NCBI RefSeq assembly: GCF_007673525.1 | Contig: NZ_VDZU01000001.1 | Span: 1,994,177 to 2,058,176 of the forward strand | DNA: 64,000 nucleotides | Source of the DNA: Fictibacillus phosphorivorans | GTDB lineage: Bacteria > Bacillota > Bacilli > Bacillales > Fictibacillaceae | Direction: 5' to 3' | In this document: piece after piece, positions 16,401 to 23,126 of the stretch | How the letters are laid out: each line of letters starts with the position of its first letter | Position numbering within the stretch: the stretch's first letter is position 1 | The notes under the pieces: generated by a model | Database searches by the model: none | What the model was told of the DNA's origin: nothing | What the model saw: the letters and a program-made list of their open reading frames with translations, nothing else | Translations under genes and position numbers: made by a program

Positions 16401-16709
16401 GTTAAAGAAGAGAAGACCGTGGGTATTGTTGATAGCAAAAACATTCGTTTCTTAACTAGAGGGAAACCGGCTAAAGATGTAATAGGTGATGTACTAGATA
16501 ATGAATTCACACTAATTACAGTCCCTGAAAAAGGTTATGCTAATGTATATAAGGGTGAGGAAATGCTTTGTAGTATTGCACCTGATTTTATTTCAAAAAA
16601 AGGAATTAAGATGGGTATGAATGGGTGGAAGGTTGTTTTCCATTCTGTAAATCCGCCTAAAGAAAATCAGAAAAGTTTCACTGCAAATGTAACTATAAGT
16701 GCCTGCTAA
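13407..16709 (+). CDS. Single-subunit RNA polymerase of the YonO / QDE-1 type
   Basis: 1100 aa. Both catalytic double-psi beta barrels are recognisable. Barrel 1: FDGQSLGSFEW (294-304), then GIQGRLPYFKSLIV with Lys329, like the DGxG...KG element of eukaryotic RdRPs. Barrel 2: LLMRNPTTSPKE (R568-N-P, like the RxPT loop of RNAP beta-prime) and ADVDGD with Asp612/614/616, the metal-binding triad NADFDGD of beta-prime. Downstream, SSMIGILTNWNTKLQDLA and IDAAKTGEKVEI (Lys714), then KKPYFM, match the conserved order of QDE-1/YonO-clade enzymes. SPbeta YonO (about 900 aa) is a DNA-dependent RNA polymerase for late genes; the same role is inferred here. ATG 13407 follows GGGAG; terminators follow. 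Confidence 0.85.
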   Translation: MSLKRKQITVNQFHLNNLQDNNGKLTIAEPGREIAHFRNFYIQAIETILDKDILDNTYFILKFDEIKDDDVETLELYTRTLKEGIWLNDIRYVKSVKSPSMVRTQKTLFVREDIAKKVLEYVSLNKIPTHTVVSKLEAAYGISLSSVLMVESMPRIVVIKDMKKIITEDVEVIRNCDTDPEQLASIEKQIQLEKAIKEEWKENRPSNEDLKKLPYFDWMSFDTHKSKNAWYKERRRIKLDQISKPAGYGESYNVVYPVYEESQTEEIEFPKISSETIGKKVEYIPNHQVPMTMFDGQSLGSFEWFEKVSKELNLKYVTNGIQGRLPYFKSLIVRFDFKKWCKENGVTVIVDCFNVSHKVSEIDIIATESCWKAFQDYSSGKKECLFSSIDEWYELMNQYRVNQFGVANYAKDELLMNEFTPLNYQFIYALPKLSFEDLKELSKPYEKLLYKVKEGKDIGYIKAFLKMMDSSEGTDYFSDKCLDMISIDERLIHDKKIEKFLRYRVSDELKNLMKGRIPIRGGYRYITQCPIAFMEWAVHRKEDRVKGFLDTPYTVYKNGTTGEYLLMRNPTTSPKETVRATFIESDNEYVKHLNSIIVTGINDLHLPKYTADVDGDTVLYTKEKILLNAMLDNVPLIHEGDKQFSSNDKAEYTEYNLEEIINYEKHNTSSMIGILTNWNTKLQDLALAYEDYKKADLVVSVNKIYQMQLIDAAKTGEKVEIAYPIQMHGKRIKKPYFMINVYGGKREDYSTDIRSPLNQYVHWMQGKKEKIESTFLKDIDPEYYQSIDNPVELFQYRKQLPHSDYINEIVEKLKPLYEEYSNQRNKVRKELLDYDKKAKMKQNAEERDLIRSKYATIRNDYKFKCRKVEPNLSILASAAVELSYRLKGTYDFAWDVAYEGMRFNALENRVNQKTTLYDLGSIDTEFGITGIAHVIDGEMVIKQAELNRSDVKLLEYPLVIDTGLEDGKYSVLSIMGRHFAVMEIENNHPEYMCHYWYEVKEEKTVGIVDSKNIRFLTRGKPAKDVIGDVLDNEFTLITVPEKGYANVYKGEEMLCSIAPDFISKKGIKMGMNGWKVVFHSVNPPKENQKSFTANVTISAC

Positions 16710-16777
16710 CCGCAGTCACTGGTGATAGATATTGTCAATTAAATTGTCATTATTTATTACTCCTAATAATTGTTATT

Positions 16778-16810
16778 GGACACTAACTTAATTGTTGGTG
16801 TCCTTTTTTT
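16778..16810 (+). terminator. Intrinsic terminator after the RNA polymerase gene
   Basis: GGACAC...GTGTCC stem with inner AAC/GTT, followed by seven T's (16804-16810). Confidence 0.85.
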
Positions 16811-16912
16811 ATTTTCCAATTAACGTTTATTTATTGAATGTTAACTGGAGTATAAAAATTAAGTTCATGTCGTGATGACACAACTTTCAAATTAAATTAA
16901 ATGACCCGAGAA

Positions 16913-16953
16913 AAAGAAGCCGCCTTTACTCCAAAGGTTGAAGGCTTCTTTTT
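16913..16953. terminator. Second hairpin terminator, bidirectional
   Basis: AAAGAAGCC and GGCTTCTTT (9 bp) flanked by A's and T's, between the polymerase gene and the HNH gene. Confidence 0.6.
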
Positions 16954-16995
16954 GCTTGTGGCTAACACTATAAAATTTGAAGGAATGATATATAG

Positions 16996-17523
16996 ATGAT
17001 TAATGAAGAAGTAATTTTAACACCAGTTCCAGGATTTAAAGATTACTTAGCGGATACGTTAAACGGCAAAGTATTCAGCAAGAAGTCAAATAAATATTTG
17101 TTGCAAAATGCAAAAGGCACTGGCGATGACAACAAGTATCTTATGACTGCCTTAATTGATTCAGAAGGTATCTCACATCCAATGTATTTGCATGAAATTA
17201 TCATATCTAGCCATACAGGACTATTGAAGTCGCAATGGCGTGCAATTGGACTTGAAGTAAATCATCTTACGAAGGATACCAAAGACTGTAGTATCAGTAA
17301 TTTAGAGCTTACTTCAAGTAAAGGTAACAAAGCTTCTAAAGATAAATTTATTAATGCTGTTCGTTTATCCATAGTAGTTGCTGAGCAGCTTAGAAAAGAG
17401 TTTATCAATTGGACTGGTAGTAAAGTTGAATGGTATAAGATGAAAGCTGAAGAGAACGGTGTAACAGCAAGATCTATCCAGAATATTGTACTTGGCTACA
17501 CATATAAGGAAGAAACTGAATGA
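16996..17523 (+). CDS. HNH-type homing endonuclease-like protein
   Basis: 175 aa. The N-terminal PVPGFKDYLADTLNGKVFSK is NUMOD4-like. YLHEIIISSHTG and GLEVNHLTKDTKDCSISNLE match the HNH core (H...N-H...N...N-L-E). A C-terminal helix-turn-helix-like part (ARSIQNIVLG) would bind DNA. Free-standing HNH genes of this kind are common in Bacillus phages. It sits directly after the polymerase gene and overlaps the next start by four bases. Confidence 0.75.
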   Translation: MINEEVILTPVPGFKDYLADTLNGKVFSKKSNKYLLQNAKGTGDDNKYLMTALIDSEGISHPMYLHEIIISSHTGLLKSQWRAIGLEVNHLTKDTKDCSISNLELTSSKGNKASKDKFINAVRLSIVVAEQLRKEFINWTGSKVEWYKMKAEENGVTARSIQNIVLGYTYKEETE

Positions 17524-17687
17524 TTGATGCTATCGTAAACCGCCTTGTTAAGCTGCCACATATCATCGGTTTGTTTCAAGGTGATATTCAAGATGCAGAA
17601 GAACAAATTAGATTTATGCTGACAAATAGCTCGTTGGATGAATCAGAAGTTGACGACTACTTTTTAACTTTACATAATAAGAAATAA
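17520..17687 (+). CDS. Small hypothetical phage protein (55 aa)
   Basis: The ATG overlaps the HNH stop (ATGA), so translation is coupled. Predicted soluble and helical with an acidic C-terminal half (DAEEQIRFMLTNSSLDESEVDDYF). No family is recognised. Confidence 0.45.
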   Translation: MIDAIVNRLVKLPHIIGLFQGDIQDAEEQIRFMLTNSSLDESEVDDYFLTLHNKK

Positions 17688-17782
17688 TCAATTATTGCGT
17701 AATTTACTTAAGAATGAAATAATTCTGAAAATGTGCTATGCTGTCTCTTCATCTTAGAATTAACAACGAGGAGACAGGTAGT

Positions 17783-17935
17783 ATGATACGCAATATTCCG
17801 AAAGACGGTAAGATTACTTATAAAGATTCATGTGATTTAGAGAAGAAGAGTAATCTAGATCAAGCAATAGCTAAACTTATTTTAGAAGTACACAATAAAA
17901 CTAAGAATACCGACTTATTGGGTAAAGGTAAATAA
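17783..17935 (+). CDS. Small hypothetical phage protein (50 aa)
   Basis: ATG 17783 is chosen for the GAGGAG ribosome site 7 bases upstream. A basic, polar protein (IRNIPKDGKITYKDSCDLE). It lies 3 bases before the next small gene, forming a pair. Confidence 0.45.
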   Translation: MIRNIPKDGKITYKDSCDLEKKSNLDQAIAKLILEVHNKTKNTDLLGKGK

Positions 17936-17938
17936 ATT

Positions 17939-18109
17939 ATGAATAACAACAAGACCGATCAGAACGAAATTAAGAAGAAGCGTAGATCGATTGTACGTAC
18001 AGACAGAGTTAAGGACTTCTCTTCTATAGAGAGGCTATTGAACAATGAAGAGTTCATGAACAGGTTGCTTAATGGGATTAATGAAGCATATTTAGGTGAT
18101 AAGAAATAA
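17939..18109 (+). CDS. Small basic hypothetical protein (56 aa)
   Basis: Starts just after the previous stop. The N-terminal half is strongly basic (NEIKKKRRSIVRTDRVKD) and the C-terminal half helical (SIERLLNNEEFMNRLLNG), which could suit nucleic-acid binding. No family is recognised. Confidence 0.45.
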   Translation: MNNNKTDQNEIKKKRRSIVRTDRVKDFSSIERLLNNEEFMNRLLNGINEAYLGDKK

Positions 18110-18190
18110 CAAATTTTTACATTAAACAAAGGACATCTGTCATATCCTGTCAAATATATAATGTATTCGTCAGGAAGGGAGGTGTTAAGA

Positions 18191-18460
18191 ATGAAAGAGA
18201 CATTAAAAGTAAATATCTTGTTTTATGACTTAGATAATAAAGTTGAAATGGATTTAAATGAAGCTCAAATTAAAGCAATAAATCCCGAATTTAGTATCAA
18301 ATATTTAATTGAAGAAGCACATAATCTCAATGGTACATTATTGAAATTTAATGATGGTATGAAACGAATTGTAAATACTGATATTAACTATGAGGATAAA
18401 GATAATCCTATAAGAACAATCATTTTTAAATTCCAGAACGAAGAAAAGGCAATATATTAA
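18191..18460 (+). CDS. Hypothetical phage protein (89 aa)
   Basis: ATG 18191 is chosen for GGGAGGTG upstream. Acidic, mixed alpha/beta pattern (KVNILFYDLDNKVEMDLNEA). Its own terminator follows at 18481, and TATAAT at 18154-18159 with a poor -35 may be its promoter. Unknown function. Confidence 0.5.
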   Translation: MKETLKVNILFYDLDNKVEMDLNEAQIKAINPEFSIKYLIEEAHNLNGTLLKFNDGMKRIVNTDINYEDKDNPIRTIIFKFQNEEKAIY

Positions 18461-18480
18461 TAACCTTTTTGTATGAACAA

Positions 18481-18507
18481 GCATCCCGTTAATCGGGGTG
18501 CTTTTTT
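18481..18507 (+). terminator. Intrinsic terminator
   Basis: GCATCCCG and CGGGGTGC (8 bp with one G-T pair) then six T's. Confidence 0.8.
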
Positions 18508-18545
18508 AAATTTTCCAATCTTCCCACCGATATATTTAAGTGGGG

Positions 18546-18953
18546 GTGTATGAAATTAACATTTTTAGTGAAATTATACTGGGTCAAAATTATAAGGAAT
18601 TTTATTCTTTCGCGAAAAAATTTAGAGAAGAAAAAGATATTGAAAAACAAATGGATAGGCTCATTATGCTTAAGGAACTGGAAGATGATGTATTGTTATT
18701 GGCAATCGCTAAAACCGAAGCTATAGAATCACATTATGATCATTCTAAATATCTTGCTGCATATGTTGCTTTAATGGCTACATACTTATTAGCGTTTTCT
18801 AGAGTTGTTCATCCTATGATAGCGTTCCTTTTAACTGCTGGAATCTTAGCAGGTATTTTATATGGATCAGTTTTAGAAAAGAAAAAAAGAGTAGAAGCTG
18901 TTTTTTTAAAGAGTTTACTTACCCAAATAAAAAATGAAAGAAATAAAAAATGA
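18546..18953 (+). CDS. Hypothetical membrane protein (about 135 aa)
   Basis: Probable GTG start at 18546 (GTG 18540 also possible); the ribosome site is poor. A soluble N-terminal helical part of about 75 residues is followed by two adjacent membrane segments (about 78-95 and 97-116) and a basic tail (EKKKRVEAVFLKSLL). It overlaps the next gene by four bases. No family is recognised. Confidence 0.5.
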   Translation: MYEINIFSEIILGQNYKEFYSFAKKFREEKDIEKQMDRLIMLKELEDDVLLLAIAKTEAIESHYDHSKYLAAYVALMATYLLAFSRVVHPMIAFLLTAGILAGILYGSVLEKKKRVEAVFLKSLLTQIKNERNKK

Positions 18954-19177
18954 CACAAGGAATTAATTATTCCCTACAAGCTGATGAATTGCTCATATTA
19001 GCTAGCTGGTCTTTAGAGGGTTTTGAGAAGGGTTATAAACAAAGGTTAGCTCCGGTTCAGAAAGAGTTATTTATGATTGGATTTATAACAGGTGTAATTT
19101 ACAAACGTTTCACTGAAGAAGAAGCAAATGAAATAATGGATATAGTTATGGAAAGATTAGAATTTTATACAAAATAA
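18950..19177 (+). CDS. Small hypothetical phage protein (75 aa)
   Basis: ATGA overlap with the membrane protein gene indicates translational coupling. Helical, mixed charge (ILASWSLEGFEKGYKQRL). No family is recognised. Confidence 0.5.
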   Translation: MTQGINYSLQADELLILASWSLEGFEKGYKQRLAPVQKELFMIGFITGVIYKRFTEEEANEIMDIVMERLEFYTK

Positions 19178-19246
19178 CTTAAATTTCAGCAGGAATCTCC
19201 AATATTTGTATGGAATATATATACAAACGAAATTGGAGGGATATTA

Positions 19247-19675
19247 ATGAAAATAAGCTATGAATACTTTGTAGAAGATCTTGCTGGAGAAGAAGATGTT
19301 TCAATAATATATTTCATAAATAAGTTTGTTGAAAAAGAAAATATCAAGTTGTTTTATCCTAAAAATTTGTTTACGGATAAGAAACTAATAGCTCATCTTT
19401 TTCTGGATAACCAAATATTTATTTTTGAGAATAATCAAGATTTAAAAATACGAGTTTTTTATTATGATCAAGTGAAAAACTTTGAACTGATTACAGAAGG
19501 AAGATATAAGCCTCTAAATTTAAATGTTTTTCTTTCTACTGGAGAAACACTTGAATTTAATAGTGTGAATGACACTAATCAACATTGGGGAAGATCATTT
19601 TCGGAAGAAGTTGAAGACATCTTTAAGCTTCTTATTCAGAAAACATCACAACCTAAATCAATCGTAGAACAATGA
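19247..19675 (+). CDS. DUF3908-like protein
   Basis: 142 aa with good ribosome site TTGGAGGG. The pattern ISYEYFVEDLAGEED, KLFYPKNLFTDKK, RVFYYDQVKNFEL and LEFNSVNDTNQHWG resembles DUF3908, a Bacillus phage family of unknown role. It overlaps the following gene by four bases. Confidence 0.5.
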   Translation: MKISYEYFVEDLAGEEDVSIIYFINKFVEKENIKLFYPKNLFTDKKLIAHLFLDNQIFIFENNQDLKIRVFYYDQVKNFELITEGRYKPLNLNVFLSTGETLEFNSVNDTNQHWGRSFSEEVEDIFKLLIQKTSQPKSIVEQ

Positions 19676-19902
19676 TTAAGCTAAATTTAAAGCTCTTAAA
19701 TGAGTTGAAACAAATAGCTAATCAACAAGGTGAGTTTCATGTTGAGTATAGTTATAACACATTAAAAATAAGTAATGAGTTTGATAAGCTACGCAGTAAA
19801 GGATTAATTAAGATAGAGAAAAATAAGTTTAATGCCACAGGAAATGGCGTTGTTTTAGAGGTTAAAGGTAAAATTCTGAAGGATATATTCACAGTAGTAT
19901 AG
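19672..19902 (+). CDS. Small winged-helix-like protein (76 aa)
   Basis: Starts by ATGA overlap. The arrangement of a helix (LLNELKQIANQQG), a possible recognition helix (ISNEFDKLRSKGLIKIEKN) and a beta hairpin (NKFNATGNGVVLEV) resembles winged-helix modules. Function unknown. Confidence 0.45.
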   Translation: MIKLNLKLLNELKQIANQQGEFHVEYSYNTLKISNEFDKLRSKGLIKIEKNKFNATGNGVVLEVKGKILKDIFTVV

Positions 19903-19949
19903 CATCTTCCTGTTTCATTTATTATTTGATGAGAAGGGAGGTATGGAGA

Positions 19950-20267
19950 ATGAGTGATGTAATACAGATTAGACAACAACTAAGAAAATCAGTTTTAAAT
20001 GAATTATATGATTACCATTTCGAAAATAATGGTGCCTATAAAGATGTAGCACAAGAAATAAGTAGTCATGAAACAAATCTTGCTTATGAGTATTTGTCAG
20101 GTAAAGGCTACATTATATTTAAAGCAGCTAATAAAACAATTGCAAATGCTAAAATCACATCTCAAGGAATTGATATTATTGAAAGTGGTTATCCCCTGTC
20201 ATACAGCTTAAATGAAGCTATAGATCAATTAGCAAGAGATATAGTTAATACAAGAAGTTATAGATAA
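19950..20267 (+). CDS. Winged-helix-like hypothetical protein (105 aa)
   Basis: ATG 19950 follows GGGAGGTATGG. It resembles the preceding protein in layout: an N-terminal helix, AYEYLSGKGYIIFKAA and AKITSQGIDIIESGY as the wing, then a C-terminal helix. It recalls YjcQ-type phage wHTH proteins. The pair may be small DNA-binding regulators; this is inference from pattern only. Confidence 0.45.
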   Translation: MSDVIQIRQQLRKSVLNELYDYHFENNGAYKDVAQEISSHETNLAYEYLSGKGYIIFKAANKTIANAKITSQGIDIIESGYPLSYSLNEAIDQLARDIVNTRSYR

Positions 20268-20275
20268 TATTATTA

Positions 20276-20300
20276 GCATCCGTTGATTCGGGTGCTTTTT
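20276..20300 (+). terminator. Intrinsic terminator
   Basis: GCATCCG and CGGGTGC (7 bp, one G-T pair) then TTTTT. Confidence 0.75.
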
Positions 20301-20351
20301 ATATTGCCATTTATACCACCTTTTGACAGAATAATGTCAAGGGGGGAATTT

Positions 20352-20759
20352 ATGAAAAAGCTACTCATCATTTTAGGAATACTAATAATCATGGCTATTA
20401 CAAATCCTGATAAAGCTGAGTTTATAAGTTTTGCAGAAGGTTTAGCTCTTCATCAAAGTGAAGGTTTTATTGAAGAAGTTTCTGCTTATTTATTTGCAGA
20501 GAAAACCGCAGAAATAGTTACAGAATCACAGAATTATGTAATCTTTTCAATCTATACTTTACCAGGTGTAGATGGTAAGGATATTAATTTTATTGGTCTA
20601 TTTGATAACTTCTTTCCAATTGGCTCAGTTAATATAAATTTAGATACTGTTGTGGGATTCTGTGGGACTATTTTGCTTATGTTAATCCTTCTTAGAGTGG
20701 TTAGGAAGATGATTTCTAAAGATGAAATTGATGAAGAGAAGAATGAAATACAATCTTAA
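20352..20759 (+). CDS. Exported/membrane protein, tentatively DUF4359-like (135 aa)
   Basis: ATG 20352 follows GGGGGG. The N-terminus is a membrane segment (LLIILGILIIMAITNP), then an outside domain of about 80 residues (DFINFIGLFDNFF-like end), then a second membrane segment near the C-terminus (GFCGTILLMLILLRVV) and a charged tail. The ITNPDKAEFISFAE beginning recalls DUF4359. Function unknown. Confidence 0.45.
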   Translation: MKKLLIILGILIIMAITNPDKAEFISFAEGLALHQSEGFIEEVSAYLFAEKTAEIVTESQNYVIFSIYTLPGVDGKDINFIGLFDNFFPIGSVNINLDTVVGFCGTILLMLILLRVVRKMISKDEIDEEKNEIQS

Positions 20760-20814
20760 TAAATATTTAGCTGTCCTTTGTGGCGGCTTTTTATTATGAA
20801 TTGGAGTTGATTAA

Positions 20815-21087
20815 GTGTTTATTATTACTATTATCACTTTAATTGCATTTTCTCTTGTTTGCAGCTTGTGTATTGATTTACATGAAGAGAATAAGCGTTT
20901 AAGAAAGTGGCAGCAATCTAGGGTTGAGCATGATCAGAGGTTAAGTGAAGAAGTATTTGATAGTATTCGTGAGAGCTGTGAAGAGATTCAAAAGAATTTA
21001 GAAGGACAATTTAAGTATTTTGAAGAAAGAATTGTGCACTTAGATGATGAGATCATAGATGATACTGTAACACTTTTGGAAAGATAA
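20815..21087 (+). CDS. Small membrane-anchored coiled-coil protein (90 aa)
   Basis: GTG start 20815 with GGAGTTG upstream. A hydrophobic N-terminal anchor (about 18 residues) is followed by a charged coiled-coil (EENKRLRKWQQSRVEHDQR, then EEIQKNLEGQF). A hairpin (GCTGTCC...GGCGGC, then TTTTT) precedes it near 20770-20793. Function unknown. Confidence 0.45.
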   Translation: MFIITIITLIAFSLVCSLCIDLHEENKRLRKWQQSRVEHDQRLSEEVFDSIRESCEEIQKNLEGQFKYFEERIVHLDDEIIDDTVTLLER

Positions 21088-21150
21088 ATGATGAAACCTC
21101 TAATCGATAATATTCGTAGGTAGATAAAAAGGATAATGGGGGTTATTGGT

Positions 21151-21315
21151 ATGTTTAAAAAGAAATGTAAACAGTGTAAGGTTGTATTGGAAAAAGGTTA
21201 AAAGGAATTCTGTAGTGATGAACATAAGGAACAATGGAGGACTGAGAATCTTAGACCGTTCCAGAAGGCTATATTGGATAAAACAGAAAAGTGGGCAAGT
21301 AAGCCTAGTAAGTAA
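21151..21315 (+). pseudogene. Small zinc-finger-like gene interrupted by an in-frame TAA
   Basis: ATG 21151 after GGGGG begins FKKKCKQCKVVLEKG, then TAA at 21199-21201, and the same frame continues KEFCSDEHKEQW with 37 clean codons to TAA 21313. Together CxxC and C-x4-H would form one zinc site of a small phage zinc-finger protein. A single AAA-to-TAA change explains the stop. It is either a nonsense mutation, a read-through stop, or an assembly error. Confidence 0.55.
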
Positions 21316-21320
21316 TTAGG

Positions 21321-21341
21321 ACACCTGTGAGGGTGTTTTTT
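21321..21341 (+). terminator. Short intrinsic terminator
   Basis: ACACC and GGTGT around a 6-base loop, then six T's. Confidence 0.55.
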
Positions 21342-21434
21342 AATGGTTACAAAACAAAGTAGTAATAAAGGATAAACGTGAATTTTGTAGAATTTTTCAC
21401 TTTAACGAAATCCTAATAAAGTGAGTGAAAGAAT

Positions 21435-22307
21435 ATGCCTTACATGTATAATGTTCAAATTGATTTTTATAATGATTGGGTCTCTTTTTTAAAAAGGAGA
21501 CTTATTGAAATGGGATATGAACCAAGAGGTACTTCTGAACAAATTAGTCACCAATATTTTAATCTTCATAAAAGATTAGTAAATCCAATTAAACGAAAAG
21601 TAATGTATTCTAAAGAATTTTCTTGTCCAGAGGACTTAAAAAAAGGTCTTCGCCTTGTAACAGATAAGATAGAGAGAGGGGAAGATATCCGACTGCACCT
21701 AAGTAAGGAAATTTTTAATTTGGATTACAATGATTACTTATTAAATGACTGGGGTATTCATCACATACATCTTGGAACTAAACTGAACAAATATGGCTAT
21801 ATAGAAAGAACTGGTCCCGTATTATTCGTACGTTTTACTGATCAATTTGCTTACTATATAAATGTAATGGGACATGGTAGTTGGGGAAAACAAGAGCTAG
21901 TAAGAATATTATCTAGGAACTGGCCAGAATCTATTTCTCAATTTCGTTTAATTGGTATAAGTGGGAGAAATCCCAAAATTAAAGATAGTGATGTTGTAAA
22001 GCTAAGGGAAATGCATGTTATGACATTTACTGAGGGACAAGAAGGTGAAATATATGCACCATTTGGAATGGGAATAACGAGCAGTGGAATGAGCGTAGAT
22101 GCTGTTAGAACATCTGACTACTATTTAAACCGTATTAAAACTATAGAACATTACATAGTGCAGAATTGTTCAAAACTTATTAATCAGGCAAAGAAAATCG
22201 GTTACAACTTCAATCATAATATTCACATGGTTTTGGGAATTGAAGGAGAAAATATATATGCTCTTGAAGTTAATTCTAGGGTATTTTTCAATTTAGGGAA
22301 GTTATAG
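21435..22307 (+). CDS. Hypothetical protein with WGIHHIHLG motif (290 aa)
   Basis: 290 aa, soluble, no membrane segment. Notable are DWGIHHIHLGT near residue 105, PVLFVRFTDQFAYYINVMGH near 129, and GHGSWGKQELVRILSRNWPE; the clustered histidines and polar residues look like a metal or nuclease-type active site. It lies just before the terminase genes, a site where accessory nucleases or defence genes often sit. I do not recognise a named family. Confidence 0.55.
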   Translation: MPYMYNVQIDFYNDWVSFLKRRLIEMGYEPRGTSEQISHQYFNLHKRLVNPIKRKVMYSKEFSCPEDLKKGLRLVTDKIERGEDIRLHLSKEIFNLDYNDYLLNDWGIHHIHLGTKLNKYGYIERTGPVLFVRFTDQFAYYINVMGHGSWGKQELVRILSRNWPESISQFRLIGISGRNPKIKDSDVVKLREMHVMTFTEGQEGEIYAPFGMGITSSGMSVDAVRTSDYYLNRIKTIEHYIVQNCSKLINQAKKIGYNFNHNIHMVLGIEGENIYALEVNSRVFFNLGKL

Positions 22308-22361
22308 AAGTTGATAGCATTTAGAATTAGAATATTGTAAAATTGTAAGGTGGTCGAAACA

Positions 22362-22793
22362 GTGATTATCGATGATAAAAAAATATTAGCAATTGAATTA
22401 TTAGCTGATGGAGAATTAACTAAAACTGCAGTATCAGAACGTGTAGGTATTGCTAGGCAAACTTTATATGATTGGTTAGGTAATGAGGAATTTATTGCAG
22501 CATTGGACGAACGACTACACAATCGCAAGAAGTTCGTAGAAAAAATGTTCGATGGAAAGTTGGAGTTTGTAGTTGATAAGTTGTATGAACTGGCTACAGA
22601 TGATAGCAACAAACGTGTTCAAGCTCAAATCCTTTGTTATCTTGCAGATCGAAGTTTAGGTAGAATCCCATCTAAGCATGAATTGACAACTAAAATAGAT
22701 GCAGGTAAGCCTAATGTATCCACTGATATTCTTGAAGAAGAACACGCTAAGTGGGAGCGAAATATCATAGATGTGGAAGCAGAAGAACTCTAG
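22362..22793 (+). CDS. terS: Terminase small subunit
   Basis: 143 aa from GTG 22362 (AAGGTGG upstream; GTG 22350 is also in frame). The N-terminal helix-turn-helix LTKTAVSERVGIARQTLYDW is followed by an oligomerisation helix region and RSLGRIPSKHE, typical of phBC6A51-type TerS proteins. It recognises the packaging site and stimulates TerL. The 330-base gap to TerL is AT-rich with runs of G's and may hold the packaging site. Confidence 0.75.
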   Translation: MIIDDKKILAIELLADGELTKTAVSERVGIARQTLYDWLGNEEFIAALDERLHNRKKFVEKMFDGKLEFVVDKLYELATDDSNKRVQAQILCYLADRSLGRIPSKHELTTKIDAGKPNVSTDILEEEHAKWERNIIDVEAEEL

Positions 22794-23126
22794 ATAAAAT
22801 GTTTATTTTACTTGTTTAACTTTATGCATAAAATAAGCGGGAAATAAAATCTATACATACTGTAAAATGTTGTTATATCAACGATGTATAAAATATTGCA
22901 TAACAAATAAAAAACGACATCACACAAACCTATTGTTAACAAGGGTTTTGGAATTATTTGATTCCCTATAATTAACATTATGTCAACCGATTTTGAATAC
23001 CGTATTCATAAATTGTATACAAATGTAGGGATACATGGGGGCATTCTAAATTTTGAATTCTCCATTCCCATTGCATTCACCTACACAATTTTTTATATAA
23101 TTTTTATAAGTTTGGGGGTGTAAACT
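22794..23126. other. Non-coding gap between TerS and TerL
   Basis: No gene is seen in this 333-base stretch. It is AT-rich, except for GGGATACATGGGGGC near 23030-23044 and CCATTCCCATTGC near 23065. A cos or pac site or a late promoter would be expected here; nothing decisive is visible. The GGGGG at 23114-23118 is the ribosome site of TerL. Confidence 0.4.
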
